DNA of 64,000 nt from Chitinophagaceae bacterium (lineage in GTDB: Bacteria; Bacteroidota; Bacteroidia; Chitinophagales; Chitinophagaceae), in the NCBI GenBank assembly GCA_019752045.1, contig JAIEMP010000004.1:496001-560000 (forward strand), in the 5' to 3' direction. Both the position numbers and the translations under genes were made by a program. Of the stretch, positions 9,160 through 17,376 are shown in pieces. Positions within the stretch are counted from its first letter, which is position 1. The number at the start of each line of letters is the position of its first letter. The notes under the pieces are model-generated. The model had not been told where the DNA came from. It was given only the letters and a program-made list of their open reading frames with translations, and did not search any database.

Positions 9160-12100
9160 TCACTCACCCACTTTAATCCTCACTCCTTCACTATGACTTG
9201 TAAACTCAGGTGCATACATACATTGTATGGTGGTGATACCACTGCTGTAGTTCCCGGCATGTGTAATGAACATCGGGTATTCAAACACATAGGTGCCTTT
9301 CGTTAACCAGCCAAAGAAAAAGTTGGTGCTGGCATCTTTGGTGCTTTCATAATAACCCAAACCGCCCTGCCATTTATAAGAACTGATTACATTTACCGGT
9401 TCCATACAACTTGGACGCATATCTTTCATGTGTACATATTCCATGTTACGATCAACACGTAGTTCAATACGTACTTTTATTTTATCACCTACTTTCAATT
9501 CGTCGCCTTCGTTTACAGGAGTCAGGACTGGTCCATTGCCAGTATTGCGTTCAACAAAATATTTCTTCTGCAATTTCAATGGTGTTTCCGCTGAGGAGAT
9601 TTTGTCTAAGTTTTCAAAGTATTGCCAGTAAGCACTTCCCCATGAAGGTTGATTGTTGCTCTTACTTACTGTTACTTTAATATTGCCCATCTCCGGCTTT
9701 ACAAAACTGCCTTCAATGCTCCTTTTAAAATAACCTGTACCTGCTTCTGTGGCCCCCTCCTGACCTCCCCCAAGAGAGGAGGAGAAATCCATCACACCCG
9801 CTTTGATCTCTACTACCGGTTCTGATGCAATCCATTCGCCACCTTGTAATAACAATGCATAACATGCTTCAGCCGTTGCAATGGTTGTTTTCCAGTTCTG
9901 TGTTTGTTTTTGTTTCAACAACCATGTCTTGAGATCACTCACTGCTTTTTGATCATTGCTTACATCATTGAATACTTCAATCATCAATGCCTGTGCTTCA
10001 ACAGGAGCCTGGTGCCAGTAATAACCGGCATTGAATTCTTTCCAGTACATACCCATCTCTTCACTCAGCAATGCATTTTCTTTTAAGGAACTCACTATAG
10101 CTGTTGCTGTTTTAAGATCCTTACTGCGATGCAATGCCAATGCAATCATTCCCTGCATATACTTGCTTTGCTGCAACCAATACAGCTGACTTTGTTTATA
10201 ATAATAATCATAAGCCGTTTTACTTGCTGCTGCAACAGGTACATCTTTAAAGAAGCTCCGCATATAGAAATACTGAATCTGTGTGCTGTTAAGATTGTTA
10301 TTTTTCAGTGCCACTTTATACTTCAACAGGTAATCATAATCTTCTTTTAATTTAAGATCGAGATACGGAATTGCTTTTGCAAGAATAGCATTGATCGCTT
10401 TCTCCTGATCTTTTGGTAATGCATTCAGCTTTTTTAAATGACCGATTCCTGTTACTATATATTGTGTAATGTAACGATCATCGGGCCCGCCTTTGAACCA
10501 TACAAAACCGCCATTGGATGATTGCATGCCTTGTAACTGCGCCATCGCTTTGCTTAGCTCACTGCTCATACGGATCATATCAAACAGCAATGCAATATTT
10601 TTCTTTTGCTGTTCTTCATTCTTTGCCTGCAAAACCCAGGGTGTTTCCTGTAACAACACTGATTTTAATTCTTCATTCTTTTGCAGATTACTTTGTAAGG
10701 CCTGTGGCGAGGAATTTTTCCATTGTTCAAAAACCGCTTTAATGCGTGGAAGTTTATTAGTGATATGCGATGCTAAGGCGTTTGCATAAAACCTGTTCCA
10801 TGTTTGTTCCGCACAGTCGTATGGATACTCCATTAAATAAGGCAGGGCCTGTACAGCATACCAAACAGGGTTGCTGGTAAATTCAATGGTGAATTTGTGA
10901 TGAGTTAGACTTTCTGAGGCCCCCTCCCGACCTCCCCCGGAAGGGGAGGAGTTAAGCAGTTTGCTAAACGTAAAATTCTTTGTGCCATCGCCACGCATGG
11001 GTAGTGGTAATGTTTCTGTTACCAGCATACGATTGGTGAGTACAGGAAGAGTCGCTTCTTCTCCGTCACTTTTATCTTCTGCTTTGGCAATAATTCTATA
11101 CGTTAATGCTTCATTGAAATTGTAAGGAACTTCTGTTCTGAATTTTACTACTGTGCTTTGATTTGCTCCAACAGTAAAATGCTGAACAGGAAATGTATTC
11201 TGGAACCAGCCATCAACCGGTTGCATGGTAGCTGTGTTGATGAGTTGCAGATTGCTTACACCGGTTATTTCTTTGTTTGTGAGATTAGTGATCTTGGCAG
11301 TAAATTCAAAGCGATCGCCTTCACGTAAGAAACGTGGAGCAAATGGTTGTACCATCAGATCTTTTTGTGTGATGATGGATTTTTCAGAAATACCCAGCGA
11401 CAGATCTTTTGTATGTGCCAGCAACAACCATTTCCATTTAGTGAGTGCTTCGGGCATGGTAAAACTAAAACTGATGTTACCTGCTGAATCTGTTTTTAGA
11501 TCAGGAAAGAAGAAAGCGGTTTCATTAAAGTTTTTACGAACCTGCACATCAACCGTTTGAATTTTTACTCCATTTTTTGTTGTAATTATAATTACTCCAT
11601 TTTTCGCCGCAGATCCGTACAATGCAATTGCATCATTATTTTTAAGTACTGAAAATTCAACAATTTCATCGGGATTCAATTTCTGATATTCTTCAAAGCT
11701 GATAATTTTGCCATCAACAACAATAAGCACGTTGTTAGAAGCTGTTATTGAAGTGTTTCCTCTTATCCTTACATCTTGTCCTGTGCCCAGAGCTCCAGAA
11801 TTATTTGTTATAACAACTTCGTTCATTTGTGAATCTTGTATAGGTGCGCCAGCTGCTTGCTCAATTGCTACACCAGGAGCCCTTCCTTGTAATACTTTTG
11901 TTCTATATTGTCTTCCAGTCCTATCAATAAATAATCCTAAGATCTCATCATATCGTTTATCAAATGCCTTCCATGTTTGTGTTCTCCATTCTCTTTTCCA
12001 TGAATTGATGGTTGTAAAACCGGCAGCATTCCAGCCGTTGTTGATGTAGTTGATGGAATGCAGATCCGGTTTACTCCAGGCATGTGGTTTAAACTGATCT

Positions 12101-15100
12101 AATGAAGCATCGTACATAGAGGTTAATAATTCAGCGGCCACTTTATCGCCCTTATAACCACTGATCTTTACTTTCCATTGTTCCTCACTGCCGGGTAATG
12201 TTTTATCACGGAAGGTTTCATAGCTGATGCTGAGTTCTTTGTTAGTCCATGGTACAGCAACATACCTTGTAAAGCTGAAGAAACGATTATGTTTTACAAA
12301 TGAATAACTGTAACCAAAACCACCTCTTTGTTTTTCTGTTACTGCAACTGTTTGTTGCTTTTGTTCATTGTTGAGTTGATGATACCGCAGATTGCTGATG
12401 TCTTCTTTTGGATCAAACTGAATCAGAAATACATCTGCTGCACTGCTGCCATAAGCAATGCTTGCTGATGTACCCGGTTCTACAGTAACAACAGAAGGAA
12501 GCTTCCATACATATTCAGGTGAGTTGCTGTTCTTTTGTTTTGCATCTGTTAACTGCACATAGGTTTGATTTTTTACTTCATTGCCATCTTTGTCTTTGGT
12601 TAGTGCTTCAATGAGATACCAACCTGCAGACCACTGACCACTGACCACTGACCATTCGCCGCTAAGTTTTGAACTGTCTTTTTTCTCATACACTTTCTCT
12701 AATTTCTCCCAGCTTGCTTTTTCTGTTTCATTGTTGTATTCATCATTCGGGAAATCGTTTACATACTCTTTTTCATTCAGGATAAACTGATCAGGTTGAT
12801 CCCAATAACGTTCACGAATCAATCGGGCAGAAGATTTCAGCTTGTGCATAGTTACTGTAACATTGCTCTTTACAAATTCACCCATCATATTTTGTGTACT
12901 GATGTTGATGAACTTTAAACTATCGGCCGGCATCATTTCACCTTTTGGTAAACTGATCTGTAATTGCAATGATTTGTAACCAACACTGATGGTGGTTTCA
13001 GCACTTCTTGTTTCGCCATTGAGATCGGTGATATCAGCAACAATTGTATAATCAAAAACGGGTTCTAATTCTTTTCGTACTTTTTTATCAGGAATTGCAG
13101 AGAATACAATCTCGAATGTGCCATCAGCATTCGTTTTTGTTTCACCGTTTGCAATTTCCTGTTCCTGCATTTCGGGCCAGCCCCATTTCCAGCTCAACCA
13201 TGGATAAGGTAAACGTGGTTCACGAACCACACGGTATTTTACCAAAGCGCCGTCAATATTATTTCCTGCATATGCTTTTGCATTACCTGTAACAGTGATC
13301 TTGTCATCTACACGATAGCTTTTGGTGATGGGTTGATACTCTGCATAAAATTTCGGACGCTTGTATTCTTCTACTGAAACAGATGTTGCAGCACCTGTTG
13401 TATTTTCTTCGAGACGGAAGTCGCCGTTCATTTTCCCGACAGGCAAAATAAATTTACCGGAGTAAGAACCAAATTCATTGCTTGTTACTTCTATGGAATC
13501 AACCTTTTCTCCATTGGCATCATACAAAACTATTTTTGATTTTAATCCTGCAACAATTTTTGGTTTTGCTGTGGCAGCATCTTTGGTTGTAACAATCCCT
13601 TTGAAATAAACTGTTTGACCGGGGCGGTAAATAGAACGATCCGTAAAGAAAAATACACGGCGTTCTTTTTTCTCATCAATCTGTTCTTTCTTTCCCTGAT
13701 ACACATACGCATAAGCACGGTCGTCTAAATGCAGAAAGTCATTTTCATATCGCACTTCAAGTGTTCGGTTATACGAATCTTTACCCGGTGCTTTTGTAAT
13801 ACGAAAGTTGCCATTGGCATTGCTGGTATAGGTATCTGCTTTTGTTTGAATATAGATACGTTGATCATAATTGTAAACGCCTTCCCACAAAACAATATTT
13901 GCTTTTGCCAACGGCTGACCGCTTTCACGGTTCACTACAAAAAACTCATTGCCATTATGCATCCATGCAATATTGCTCACATGAAAAAACTGTGCAGCAA
14001 GAATATTTTTACTCAACATAAAGTTTTCATCGGCACTTGCAATGAGCATATAGCTGCCAACTGCCAGCGGATTTACTTTTATTTCAGTTGTATGTTCCTG
14101 ATGGTCTTCACTTGCAGGTAAACTGTAATTAAAATTTGTGACTGCAGGTAAGGCAGTAATTTTTTTCCAGTACTCATCTTCCCAGTTACGGTTCTGCAGT
14201 TCTTCAAAAGCTTTCTTATCCATCTTCACAATACGGAAATAGGCTTTATTAATATTTCGGTAGCTAAGCATGGAGCGGAAGGGCTTGCCGGGAACATTTA
14301 CTTTCTCTGTAATGATGGAAATGTCTTTCTGTTCAATACTAAACAGTAAGTTGTTGCAATTGGCCTTTCCTTCGCTTTCTGTTTTTTGCGCCATCACTTC
14401 TTTACAGATGGCTGCTGCTTTTTGATAATAGTATCTGGGATTGAGTGCGTCATTGGTTTTGTGTTTTTTAAAATCATAAGTAGCTGCAAAATCTGTATAG
14501 TCTTTTGCCAACAGATATGATGCCTGTGCAACAGACGGTTGATTGCTGTATTGTTTGATGAGATGTGTTAATGCAGAACGATACAGCTCATTCTTATTTT
14601 CATGTGTTGATACACGGTTCACAAAAACAATCCGGTGCAGGTCTGCATCAATCAGTGCATCGGGCTTTGCATCGTTGAGATGAAAGCGTATGAGTTGTTG
14701 ATACAGCTGCAATGCTTTGTGTTGTAAAGAAAGAGAATCGGTTGTAATAAATTTTCGTGTAACAAAATCGGCAGCCGGATCAAATGCTGATGCTGTACTG
14801 ATTTCAAATGCATCAGCAGGCTTCGTAATACTGCGTTCATCATTTTCAAAATAAGCTAATGCACGAAAGCCGAGCAGATCAAATAAAGTGGGGCGGAGGT
14901 GTCGCATAGTGCCTTTGTTGATGATGGGATCAAACGCATCCAGCGTTGTTTGCTGTAAGAGTTTTTCATTTTGCAGAGAAGTGAGATAGAGTTTGCTGAT
15001 CTGTTGATGAAAATCATCAACACTCCATGTTTCAGGATCAGCTTTAGTAAATGATTTTGTATTGGTACGATCGTAGAGTTTCCAGCGGTTGTTCTGGAAA

Positions 15101-15459
15101 TATTGCCAGTACGCTTCTGCCAGTAAGTTGTTTAATATAGAAGTGACAGGTTCTGCAGCAGTGCCAATTTCTTTTTCAATCTCTTTAATGGTTTTAATAT
15201 CTGCATCTTCTTCTTTGATCTGCTGCAGGCTTACACGAAACAATAATGCTTTTATGAGCTGTCCGTTATTCTTTTCTTTTTTTGCTGCAGCATAAATGAT
15301 CTTTACTTCTTTTAATGCCGATTCGGGAAGTCCTTTTTTATTGATGAGGTCATCTGCCTTTTTCCAGGCAGCCGAATAATTAAATTTCGATTGGGCTTCT
15401 GTCATAGTAATAAAAGAAAAGGAGATCAGGGTTATTAGAAAAGTAAGTTTCAACAACAT
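9160..15459 (-). CDS. Alpha-2-macroglobulin family protein with inserted TonB-plug-like domain
   Basis: 2099 residues with a signal peptide (residues 1-23, ending TEAQ). Macroglobulin domains run through the first half, including the ITDRSIYRPGQTVYFKGIV-type MG segment near residue 610. Residues about 1215-1300 read like a TonB-dependent receptor plug (RIRGNTSI, VLIVVDGKII, IALYGSAAKNGVIIITTK), placed in front of the next macroglobulin region (FFFPDLKTDSAGNISFSF). The thioester motif CAEQ is at C1549-Q1552, so covalent trapping of proteases is plausible; the helical thioester domain follows to about residue 1850. Bacterial homologues guard the periplasm against foreign proteases. Three short DNA repeats are read through in frame at about residues 935-945, 1503-1515 and 1892-1903. 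Divergent from the DUF4476 gene. Confidence 0.9.
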   Translation of the reverse strand: MLLKLTFLITLISFSFITMTEAQSKFNYSAAWKKADDLINKKGLPESALKEVKIIYAAAKKEKNNGQLIKALLFRVSLQQIKEEDADIKTIKEIEKEIGTAAEPVTSILNNLLAEAYWQYFQNNRWKLYDRTNTKSFTKADPETWSVDDFHQQISKLYLTSLQNEKLLQQTTLDAFDPIINKGTMRHLRPTLFDLLGFRALAYFENDERSITKPADAFEISTASAFDPAADFVTRKFITTDSLSLQHKALQLYQQLIRFHLNDAKPDALIDADLHRIVFVNRVSTHENKNELYRSALTHLIKQYSNQPSVAQASYLLAKDYTDFAATYDFKKHKTNDALNPRYYYQKAAAICKEVMAQKTESEGKANCNNLLFSIEQKDISIITEKVNVPGKPFRSMLSYRNINKAYFRIVKMDKKAFEELQNRNWEDEYWKKITALPAVTNFNYSLPASEDHQEHTTEIKVNPLAVGSYMLIASADENFMLSKNILAAQFFHVSNIAWMHNGNEFFVVNRESGQPLAKANIVLWEGVYNYDQRIYIQTKADTYTSNANGNFRITKAPGKDSYNRTLEVRYENDFLHLDDRAYAYVYQGKKEQIDEKKERRVFFFTDRSIYRPGQTVYFKGIVTTKDAATAKPKIVAGLKSKIVLYDANGEKVDSIEVTSNEFGSYSGKFILPVGKMNGDFRLEENTTGAATSVSVEEYKRPKFYAEYQPITKSYRVDDKITVTGNAKAYAGNNIDGALVKYRVVREPRLPYPWLSWKWGWPEMQEQEIANGETKTNADGTFEIVFSAIPDKKVRKELEPVFDYTIVADITDLNGETRSAETTISVGYKSLQLQISLPKGEMMPADSLKFINISTQNMMGEFVKSNVTVTMHKLKSSARLIRERYWDQPDQFILNEKEYVNDFPNDEYNNETEKASWEKLEKVYEKKDSSKLSGEWSVVSGQWSAGWYLIEALTKDKDGNEVKNQTYVQLTDAKQKNSNSPEYVWKLPSVVTVEPGTSASIAYGSSAADVFLIQFDPKEDISNLRYHQLNNEQKQQTVAVTEKQRGGFGYSYSFVKHNRFFSFTRYVAVPWTNKELSISYETFRDKTLPGSEEQWKVKISGYKGDKVAAELLTSMYDASLDQFKPHAWSKPDLHSINYINNGWNAAGFTTINSWKREWRTQTWKAFDKRYDEILGLFIDRTGRQYRTKVLQGRAPGVAIEQAAGAPIQDSQMNEVVITNNSGALGTGQDVRIRGNTSITASNNVLIVVDGKIISFEEYQKLNPDEIVEFSVLKNNDAIALYGSAAKNGVIIITTKNGVKIQTVDVQVRKNFNETAFFFPDLKTDSAGNISFSFTMPEALTKWKWLLLAHTKDLSLGISEKSIITQKDLMVQPFAPRFLREGDRFEFTAKITNLTNKEITGVSNLQLINTATMQPVDGWFQNTFPVQHFTVGANQSTVVKFRTEVPYNFNEALTYRIIAKAEDKSDGEEATLPVLTNRMLVTETLPLPMRGDGTKNFTFSKLLNSSPSGGGREGASESLTHHKFTIEFTSNPVWYAVQALPYLMEYPYDCAEQTWNRFYANALASHITNKLPRIKAVFEQWKNSSPQALQSNLQKNEELKSVLLQETPWVLQAKNEEQQKKNIALLFDMIRMSSELSKAMAQLQGMQSSNGGFVWFKGGPDDRYITQYIVTGIGHLKKLNALPKDQEKAINAILAKAIPYLDLKLKEDYDYLLKYKVALKNNNLNSTQIQYFYMRSFFKDVPVAAASKTAYDYYYKQSQLYWLQQSKYMQGMIALALHRSKDLKTATAIVSSLKENALLSEEMGMYWKEFNAGYYWHQAPVEAQALMIEVFNDVSNDQKAVSDLKTWLLKQKQTQNWKTTIATAEACYALLLQGGEWIASEPVVEIKAGVMDFSSSLGGGQEGATEAGTGYFKRSIEGSFVKPEMGNIKVTVSKSNNQPSWGSAYWQYFENLDKISSAETPLKLQKKYFVERNTGNGPVLTPVNEGDELKVGDKIKVRIELRVDRNMEYVHMKDMRPSCMEPVNVISSYKWQGGLGYYESTKDASTNFFFGWLTKGTYVFEYPMFITHAGNYSSGITTIQCMYAPEFTSHSEGVRIKVGE
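9751..9784. repeat. GC-rich 34-bp repeat copy inside the macroglobulin gene
   Basis: Begins GGCCCCCTCC and ends GGAGGAG. It matches the copy at 10918-10951 over 34 bp with a few differences and is related to intergenic copies at 26018, 38128 and 51370. Read on the minus strand it encodes SSSLGGGQEGA and keeps the frame. Confidence 0.7.
10918..10951. repeat. GC-rich 34-bp repeat copy inside the macroglobulin gene
   Basis: Same family as 9751-9784: starts GGCCCCCTCC, centre CCTCCCCC, ends GGGGAGGAG. On the minus strand it encodes SSPSGGGREGA without breaking the frame. Its reverse complement is almost identical to the intergenic copy at 26018-26047. Confidence 0.7.
12629..12656. repeat. Tandem 7-bp repeat inside the macroglobulin gene
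   Basis: Three tandem copies of CCACTGA (12631-12651) plus partial units. On the minus strand this reads as GTCAGTG repeats and is translated in frame as EWSVVSGQWS. A 7-bp unit shifts frame with every copy, so the reading frame tolerates only certain copy numbers. Confidence 0.65.
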
Positions 15460-15547
15460 GCGTTCTGTTTTTTGTAAGGTATAAAATTACTGTGATGATG
15501 GGATGCAAAGAAAGGATAGTTTACATAAAGAAACTTCATCCAGCCAC

Positions 15548-15580
15548 AGGTATGGCATACCTCTAAGGTATGCCATACCT
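15548..15580. promoter_or_regulatory. Two tandem 15-bp palindromes between divergent genes
   Basis: AGGTATGGCATACCT (15548-15562) and AGGTATGCCATACCT (15566-15580), separated by CTA. Each is a palindrome around one central base, and together they are a perfect 15-bp inverted repeat. Their centre (about 15564) is midway between the start codons of the macroglobulin gene (15459, minus) and the DUF4476 gene (15672, plus). This could be a double operator for a dimeric regulator, a hairpin, or a copy of an interspersed repeat. Confidence 0.5.
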
Positions 15581-15660
15581 AATCCGCAAATCCTTTAACG
15601 AATCTTTATGCAGTTCGGCTTTAACCCTGTTGCTCGCTTTCACATCTATCAACCAAACAA

Positions 15661-15667
15661 AGGAGGT
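15661..15667 (+). promoter_or_regulatory. Unusually strong Shine-Dalgarno site
   Basis: AAAGGAGGT ends 4 bp before the ATG at 15672. It is perfectly complementary to the 16S 3' end, while nearly all other genes in this window show no such site. It fixes the start of the DUF4476 protein. Confidence 0.7.
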
Positions 15668-15671
15668 TTAT

Positions 15672-16397
15672 ATGAACAGAATTTTTACACTGTTTTCTTT
15701 TTTGGTCCTTAGTCTTTCTGTTTTTGCCTACGATAATGTAAGGCTCAGCATCAGCAGTATGACGAACAAGCCTTTACGGGTAATGATTAATGGACAGCGC
15801 ATCAACCAGATGGATGGTAACATTCGCATCAGTCATCTCAATCCCGGTTATCACCGCATTCAGATTTACCGTGCTGTTGCCAATCAGCGCAGGCGTTTTG
15901 GAAATCAACAGCAAAATCAACAAGGACAACTGATTTATAACGGCACAGTAAACATTCGAAACGGTATGCATACCGATATTATCATCAACCGATTTGGCAG
16001 GGTGTTTACCGATGAACAGCCGATAGACGATCGTTTTGATGATGACTGGAATCGGGACGACCGATGGAATAATAATGACAACCGTTATGGCAACAACCTT
16101 GGACAGACCATGAGCAATGATCGTTTCCAACAATTAAAACAAGCTGTTGAACGTGAACATTTTGATGATAATAAACTGGATTTACTCAAATCGGTTTTGC
16201 CCAATAATCTGGTGAGCACCGCACAGGTGAGGGAGCTGGCACAGTTGTTCAGTTTTGAACAGAACAAACTGGAGTTTGCAAAATTTGCTTACAAATTTAC
16301 CTACGACCGGGGCAACTATTTCCTGGTTAATGATGTCTTTCATTTTGGAACCAGTAAAACAGAGCTTACAAGATATATTGCAGGCTATAGAGATTAA
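15672..16397 (+). CDS. Secreted DUF4476 domain protein
   Basis: The start at 15672 is chosen because a perfect Shine-Dalgarno (AGGAGGT, 15661-15667) precedes it and MNRIFTLFSFLVLSLSVFAYD is a good signal peptide; upstream in-frame codons run through the palindromes. The 241-residue protein has an N-terminal region with strands (VRLSISSMTNKPLRVMINGQ), an Asn/Asp/Arg-rich low-complexity linker (about residues 115-140) and a C-terminal DUF4476 helical bundle (SNDRFQQLKQAVEREHFDD ... YRD). DUF4476 proteins are common in Bacteroidota envelopes; their role is unknown. Followed by a strong terminator. Confidence 0.85.
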   Translation: MNRIFTLFSFLVLSLSVFAYDNVRLSISSMTNKPLRVMINGQRINQMDGNIRISHLNPGYHRIQIYRAVANQRRRFGNQQQNQQGQLIYNGTVNIRNGMHTDIIINRFGRVFTDEQPIDDRFDDDWNRDDRWNNNDNRYGNNLGQTMSNDRFQQLKQAVEREHFDDNKLDLLKSVLPNNLVSTAQVRELAQLFSFEQNKLEFAKFAYKFTYDRGNYFLVNDVFHFGTSKTELTRYIAGYRD

Positions 16398-16423
16398 GTA
16401 AGAACATCTATTGATTGTGAAAT

Positions 16424-16455
16424 GGCTCTCCGATTTTTCGGGGGGCTTTTTTATT
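16424..16455 (+). terminator. Terminator after the DUF4476 gene
   Basis: Stem GGCTCTCCGA (16424-16433) pairs with TCGGGGGGCT (16438-16447), with three G-U pairs and a TTTT loop, followed by a T-rich tract (TTTTTTATTTC). Confidence 0.8.
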
Positions 16456-16489
16456 TCTTTTTTTTAGTGCACTGCACACTTATAGTGGA

Positions 16490-17320
16490 TTACAGAGTGT
16501 TATGCTGTATGTTTTTTCCTGTTCTGTAAATCCGTTGTAACATATGAAATACATCGGGGTGATTTGATTGTAACTGTCCCGGCTGCATAAAAAAGTATTC
16601 TGAAATAACAGCAAAGAACTCGGCTGTATTAGTTGAACCATACCTGTCAATATCCGATTGACCATTTTTAATCTGCTGCATGCTGGTATACATCAGCTGT
16701 TTCCACTGATCAATGTATTTCCGTTCCAGAATAATTTCGGGTACACCATCCATTGTTCCATCCATTTTATCTATCAAGTGTACAAATTCATGAATAGCGG
16801 TTTTGTGTGTATCATTGTTATTGATGAATCCCTGCCGCACCTGCCATTTGGTTAAGACCATTGCATACTGAAGAGCGCCGGTGCCAACCATACCTGCAAT
16901 ATTTCTGTCGGCTCCATGCTGATCAAATTCTTCATTGAAAGCACCGGGGTATAACAACACTTCATGCAGGTTGATGTATTGCCAGTCTTGAATGGTATAA
17001 ACAGGAATGATTGCAGCAGCTGCAATGAATATCCGGTCGAGGTCTTCTGCTTCTGCATTTACTCCGGTTATTTTTACTGCCGATAAAAATTGATCAATCC
17101 GTTGTTCAAAATGTTCTTTTCCTGATTCATTCAACTCACGGTAAAATGTAACATAATCATTCAACAGTTCTTTGTAATTATCCGGCAGTTGATGAAGTGG
17201 TTTGGGCCTTCTGATTCTGAATGCAATCAGAACAATTAAGATGATGAGGAACAGGACCAATAATATCTGTAATACTAATACCATAAGGAGATGAAGGTAA
17301 AACTTCTTTGCGCTCAGCAA
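16490..17320 (-). CDS. MtfA-like (M90) zinc-dependent peptidase, membrane-anchored
   Basis: 276 residues. A long hydrophobic N-terminal helix (LLMVLVLQILLVLFLIILIVLIAF in outline, residues about 10-34) anchors the protein. The body matches the glucose-regulated metallopeptidase MtfA family: HEFVH (H177, E178, H181) followed by DKMDG, and a later NTAEFFAVISEYFF region that holds the third ligand. E. coli MtfA is a cytosolic peptidase that binds the Mlc repressor; this version carries a membrane helix. A second ATG at 17284 (MVLVLQI) is possible. No neighbour is clearly in the same operon. Confidence 0.83.
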   Translation of the reverse strand: MLSAKKFYLHLLMVLVLQILLVLFLIILIVLIAFRIRRPKPLHQLPDNYKELLNDYVTFYRELNESGKEHFEQRIDQFLSAVKITGVNAEAEDLDRIFIAAAAIIPVYTIQDWQYINLHEVLLYPGAFNEEFDQHGADRNIAGMVGTGALQYAMVLTKWQVRQGFINNNDTHKTAIHEFVHLIDKMDGTMDGVPEIILERKYIDQWKQLMYTSMQQIKNGQSDIDRYGSTNTAEFFAVISEYFFMQPGQLQSNHPDVFHMLQRIYRTGKNIQHNTL

Positions 17321-17349
17321 TGTTTGGATTTAATCATACCCATCTCAAA

Positions 17350-17374
17350 AATCCCATAAATCACAGTTCAGACA
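17350..17374. repeat. Interspersed repeat AATCCCATAAATCAC...GTTCAGACA
   Basis: The run AATCCCATAAATCAC followed by A and GTTCAGACA recurs at 22651-22694, where a GC hairpin is inserted between the two halves. It lies between the MtfA-like gene and a serine hydrolase. Confidence 0.55.
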
Positions 17375-17376
17375 TT

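Noticed and set aside
15548-15580. The palindromes as a CRISPR-like repeat pair
   Set aside because: Only two units with a 3-bp gap, no spacers and no cas genes.
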